Below the pieces are notes generated by a model. It had not been told where the DNA came from and made no database searches. It saw nothing but the letters and a program-made list of their open reading frames with translations. The position numbers and the translations under genes are program-made. DNA of 64,000 nt from Homarus americanus (taxonomy: Eukaryota > Arthropoda > Malacostraca > Decapoda > Nephropidae), in NCBI RefSeq assembly GCF_018991925.1, contig NW_024735503.1:4118839-4182838 (forward strand), in the 5' to 3' direction. Below are positions 62,153-64,000 of this stretch, piece after piece. How positions within the stretch are numbered: position 1 is the stretch's first letter; each line of letters starts with the position of its first letter.

Positions 62153-63868
62153 ATGCTGCAGCTTCTGCTTGAGATGGGGGAAGCGGGTTCAATACTAAGA
62201 GCAGGAACGTTACTGAGAACAAATTCACAAGCGAATGTCGTAATAAGCTATACTGACACGTTCCTTGATAAGAGAGAGGAGTTTGAAACACTACTAAGAG
62301 TACACCAACCAGATATTGTAGGAGTTGTAGAACTGTTGTACAAGAACAGGAGAATCGACCCAGAGGAATGTGAGTTCAGTATTGCTGGATATGACTCATT
62401 TACGAACCTAACTCAAGAATCCTGCAGGAGGGGTGTGGTTATCTACGCTAGGCAAGACCTTAGAGCCAGCCAGGCGAGGGTACAGGGAGAGGATGTCTTT
62501 GAAGAGTCCAAGTGGTGTAAAATTAAATTAAAGGGAGGGGACTTACTTATCGTCGGGTGTATCTACAGATCCCCAAACTGTGGCCCACTAAATCAAAGGA
62601 ACTTAAGAACCTTAATAAACAATGCGGCGATGCTCAACCCCAGCCACCTCCTTATCATGGGGGACTTTAACTATGACGACATCGACTGGAGAAACGAGTC
62701 CACCCCGAATGACTTGAATAATCCTGCTACTCTTTTTGTAGAAACTCTGAGAGATAATTTTCTGTTCCAACATGTGAGAGACCCGACACATTACAGAGGG
62801 GAACAAACACCCAAGCCACTTGACCTCATCATAACAAACGAGGAGGGTATGGTGGCCAAACTGGAACACCTTACCCCAGTTGGCACCAGTCACCATACAG
62901 TGTTGTCATTCAGATTTAACTGTTACCTAGTTCAAGATAAGGCCAGGCCAAGGTGCAAATATTACAAGGGAAATTACAATGGGATGAGGGAAGAGATGAG
63001 GGGTATCAACTGGCCTGACTTATTAAGGTACAAGAACGCAGACACTACGCTGAATATCATAACTAGTAAAATGACCTATTTGATCGATAAATATATACCC
63101 AAGACCAAACCCAGTGCTTCTAGGAATACGAGGGGATCCCTACACATGAACCATGCGGCGGTCGACAAAATTAAGAAGAAAACCCAGAAATTCAAGACGT
63201 GGGTTGGGTCAAACGATGAGCAAGACAGGAGGATGTATGCAAGAGCCAGAAACCAAGCAAAGATAGAATGTAGGAGGGCTGAAAAGGAGTTCCAAAGGCT
63301 GGTTGCACGCGAGGTCAAGTCAAACCCAAAGGCGTTTTACCGCTATGCAAAGTCGAAATTGAAAACGCGAGTAGGAGTATCAGACCTGAGGCTTGAAGAT
63401 GGTAGTTACGCAGATTCTGACCAGGATAAAGCTGAGGCATTGAACAGTTTCTTTTCCTCAGTGTTCACAAGAGAGGATGCAACTAACCTTCCTGCGTTTG
63501 AGGACAGACGGTTCGACACAGCACTGACCCACATTGTGTTCACAGAAGAGGGTATTAGAAATAAACTGTCCAGGCTAAAGGTCCATAAGAGTCCTGGACC
63601 TGACATGGTGCATCCTAGAGTGCTAAGAGAGCTGTGCAACGAGCTTGCAGAGCCCCTGAAGATTCTGTTTTGTAAATGCCTGGATGAACAAATGGTCCCC
63701 AGTGAATGGAAAGTGGCTTATGCGAGTCCTATCTTCAAGAAGGGCGATAGTCACTCCACGAACAACTATAGACCGGTGAGCCTGACCAGCATAATATGTA
63801 AAGTACTTGAGAGTACAGTATTATCAGAGATGCCGCGATGGAACATCTACTACGAAACAACCTTGTAA
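62153..63868 (+). pseudogene. CR1-like LINE ORF2: endonuclease and start of RT
   Basis: A 571-codon open frame. About residues 40-250 form an apurinic-type endonuclease: HQPDIVGVVE (near 50-60), SCRRGVVIYARQDL, VGCIYRSPNCG, the catalytic-type LLIMGDFNYDDIDW (about 165-180), DLIITNEE and SHHTVLSF (the SDH box written SHH). A basic linker follows (RRMYARARNQAKIECRRAEKE). RT begins at about residue 465: LKVHKSPGPDMVHPRVL, SPIFKKGDS, NNYRPVSLTSIICKVLES. At about 63,820 a frameshift moves the reading to MEHLLRNNLVNDCQHGF, then a TGA at 63,937-63,939 replaces an expected Trp codon. The element continues beyond the window. The N-terminal ATG is only the first Met of the frame. Confidence 0.87.
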
Positions 63869-64000
63869 ACGATTGCCAACACGGTTTTATGCCGGGGCGC
63901 TCTTGCTTAACACAATTGCTCAAGGTATTGGATATTTGAACCCATATTCTAGAACGGGGTGGTAATATCGACAATATTTACCTAGATTTTGCCAAGGCTT
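63869..64000 (+). mobile_element. Same CR1-like LINE, RT continues off the right edge
   Basis: In a shifted frame this reads VNDCQHGFMPGRSCLTQLL, a stop, then NIDNIYLDFAKA, RT motif A of the same element, cut by the window boundary. Confidence 0.8.

Overview
This window is eukaryotic nuclear DNA, most likely from an arthropod and probably a decapod crustacean (inference). Three things point that way: interspersed tracts of the arthropod telomere pentamer (CCTAA/TTAGG), several decayed CR1-like LINEs of which two end in a tandem TTCTTATG octamer, and about 20 kb of mini- and microsatellite. Nothing is bacterial: there are no operons, and the one host gene I can build has GT-AG introns.

Layout. 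1-4.4 kb: degenerate 25-bp minisatellite, a (GA)n tract, a 1.2-kb purine-rich tract and a 15-bp repeat. 4.6-6.6 kb: minus-strand CR1-like LINE with an (ATT)n-tailed insertion. 7.2-8.5 kb: 19-bp minisatellite split by a second CR1-like LINE. 8.6-30 kb: almost all tandem arrays (units of 15, 17-25, 42 and 60 bp) separated by short stretches with no gene. 30-35 kb: AT-rich single-copy sequence with one fold-back element at 33.2-33.8 kb. 35.1-37.3 kb: a third minus-strand LINE, then a short element with a LINE-like tail. 37.4-44.8 kb: more tandem arrays. 45.6-50 kb: RT remnants, an I/Jockey-like LINE with an intact 3' tail, and a Merlin-like transposase fragment. 50.4-57.5 kb: nested Tc1/mariner/pogo-type MITEs and the six-exon neugrin-like gene (about 51.07-57.49 kb). 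59.8-64 kb: a CR1-like LINE split by a 1.9-kb long-inverted-repeat DNA transposon and running off the right edge.

The only convincing host gene is the neugrin homolog, a probable mitochondrial protein involved in 16S rRNA and mitoribosome function. Almost every other long open frame is a by-product of tandem repeats (unit length divisible by 3, or low-complexity peptides) or a retrotransposon fragment.

The best hunting results are insertion events with visible junctions: a transposon in a LINE with a perfect 8-bp target duplication and a restored reading frame; a 344-bp element with a 9-bp target duplication in neugrin intron 5; a TA-flanked MITE whose empty site is preserved in another repeat copy in this window; and a short-element family sharing its 3' tail with a LINE about 2-11 kb away.
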